Shown here: piece by piece, positions 5,441 to 6,420 of the stretch
Layout of the letters: every line of letters starts with the position of its first letter
Position numbering within the stretch: the first letter of the stretch is position 1
DNA from: Actinomycetes bacterium
Lineage (GTDB): Bacteria > Actinomycetota > Actinomycetes > Streptosporangiales > Streptosporangiaceae
NCBI GenBank assembly: GCA_025964635.1
Contig: JAOPYP010000424.1
Location: 1-6,420, forward strand
DNA: 6,420 nt
Direction: 5' to 3'
The notes under the pieces: model-generated
The model's input: only the letters and a program-made list of their open reading frames with translations
Told to the model about the DNA's origin: nothing
Database searches by the model: none
Program-made: the position numbers and the translations under genes

Positions 5441-6420
5441 TCACGCAGCCGGCGTTCTGAGCCGCCGCCAGGTGGTGCCGTCCCAGCGCTCAGCCAGGGT
5501 ATGCCGGACGGAGGGGGTGCCGTAGAACCCGACCGCCATGCACCTGGCCGGCCTGGGACACCGGACACTGGCCAGGAAGCTGGGACCGCTGGGCTGAACC
5601 GGGGCCAGGACGCGCCAGGCCCTCCCGTTCCAGGCCTGTGCTGCGGCCCGCACGGTCCCGTCCTGGCCGACGGCCACGCAACTGCGGGCGCTGGCACAGG
5701 AAACCCCGGCCAGCTGGCCCAGGCCAGGGACCGTCAGCTGCTTCCAGCGGTGCCCAGTCCACTGGTCAATCAGCATGCCCTCCCCGACCGTCATGCACAG
5801 CATGGTGGTGGCACAGGAAACGGCAGACAGGCTGGTGCCGAGGTTGCCGCTGTCTCCCGGCGGGGTCGCCACCATCCGCCACCTAGCAGCCATCTGCGCC
5901 GCCCCCAGAGGCACCCACGAATCGCTGGCCGGGCTGGTGCTGCCGACGGCCAGGCAGCTGGCCCCGGTCTTGCAGGCCACACCGTTCAGGCTGGACTGCC
6001 CGAAGACCGCCCGCAGCCGCCATCTCCGGCCGTTCCACGCTTCCACCGCGGCGCTGACCGTGGGCTCGGCGTCACCATAGCCGCTCACGGCGATGCAGCG
6101 GTGAGCGCTCGTGCAGGAAATACTGGCCAGATCGGTCACGCCGGCCCCGCGGCCAGTACGGGCCGTCTTGAGAAGCCGCCACGAACGGCCGTTCCAGGCC
6201 GCCGCCAGCGGAGAAACCTGAACACCCTGGCGGGTGTGGTGGCTGCCGACCGCGAGGCAATATGACCGGCGCGGGCACGCGACCCCCAGCAACCTGCCGT
6301 GGATGGCAGGAGTCTTCAGCCGCCGCCAGGAACGCCCGTTCCAGGCTTCCGCCAGCGGATACACCCCCGCACCGGCGCCGGCGGTATGGAAGCCGACCGC
6401 GACGCACCGGCGGGCGCCCG
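5441..6420 (-). CDS. Repeat protein, probably secreted beta-propeller-like; C-terminal part (N-terminus beyond the right edge)
   Basis: The frame stays open to the window edge (GARRCVAVGF... precedes the internal GTG at 6364 and continues the repeat pattern), so the true start is outside. About 325 residues are visible. They consist of six complete repeats and the end of a seventh. The consensus is roughly L-x-x-V-S-C-x5-C-x-A-V-G, a variable stretch, then A-W-N-G-x-x-W-R-x-L. Repeat starts are near 6289, 6130, 5989, 5830, 5713 and 5575, with lengths 53, 47, 53, 39 and 46 residues and a final one of 44. The AWNG motif is degraded in the fourth visible full repeat unit counted from the partial one (AQMAARW) and altered in the next (QWTGHRW). 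Regular Cys pairs suggest disulfides and therefore export. The architecture resembles beta-propeller blades (BNR/Kelch/YVTN-like), with a ligand or surface-binding role possible but unproven. Similar proteins occur in many copies in some actinobacteria. Confidence 0.88.
   Translation of the reverse strand, partial: GARRCVAVGFHTAGAGAGVYPLAEAWNGRSWRRLKTPAIHGRLLGVACPRRSYCLAVGSHHTRQGVQVSPLAAAWNGRSWRLLKTARTGRGAGVTDLASISCTSAHRCIAVSGYGDAEPTVSAAVEAWNGRRWRLRAVFGQSSLNGVACKTGASCLAVGSTSPASDSWVPLGAAQMAARWRMVATPPGDSGNLGTSLSAVSCATTMLCMTVGEGMLIDQWTGHRWKQLTVPGLGQLAGVSCASARSCVAVGQDGTVRAAAQAWNGRAWRVLAPVQPSGPSFLASVRCPRPARCMAVGFYGTPSVRHTLAERWDGTTWRRLRTPAA

Noticed and set aside
5423..6265. Plus-strand open frame of 280 codons opposite the repeat protein
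   Set aside because: The minus strand has regular Cys/Trp repeats; the plus reading is a shadow that looks repetitive only because the repeats are.

Overview
The window is high-GC DNA from an actinobacterium, probably a soil-type filamentous one. Codon third positions are strongly G/C, GTG starts are used, one promoter looks leaderless, and several gene families present are typical of Actinobacteria. No rRNA, tRNA, CRISPR array or insertion sequence was seen. The species cannot be named from this sequence.

Left part. Positions 1-173 (minus strand) hold the start of an exported or membrane-anchored protein that runs off the left edge. About 800 bases follow without a convincing gene (174-978), with one perfect 15-bp palindrome and possibly a decayed gene fragment. 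From 979 to 2478 (plus) lies a 499-residue conserved-looking protein with a Rossmann-type nucleotide or cofactor site and no function I can name. A hairpin follows it, then a small His/Asp-rich, probably metal-binding protein (2701-2952) built from two copies of one motif, and another hairpin.

Centre. A TetR-family repressor (3115-3684) and an ECF sigma factor with a long C-terminal extension (3689-4939, ECF42-type) are four bases apart and probably co-transcribed. The repressor gene seems to be read as a leaderless mRNA from a promoter whose -35 region is covered by a near-perfect 19-bp palindrome, which suggests autorepression. Converging on the sigma gene is a DGPF/YCII-family gene (4980-5321, minus), the classic genomic partner of ECF42 sigma factors. 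Upstream of it is TGTCGA followed by CGATC, matching the promoter signature I recall for ECF42. The likely circuit is: TetR ligand or stress -> release of the TetR-ECF42 operon -> ECF42 transcribes the DGPF gene. A 14-bp tandem triplication sits where the two genes converge.

Right part. From 5441 to the right edge (minus) is the C-terminal part of a protein made of 39-54-residue repeats, each with a C-x5-C pair followed by A-V-G and an A-W-N-G-x-x-W motif. It is probably a secreted beta-propeller-like protein. It ends at a clean hairpin that separates it from the DGPF promoter.
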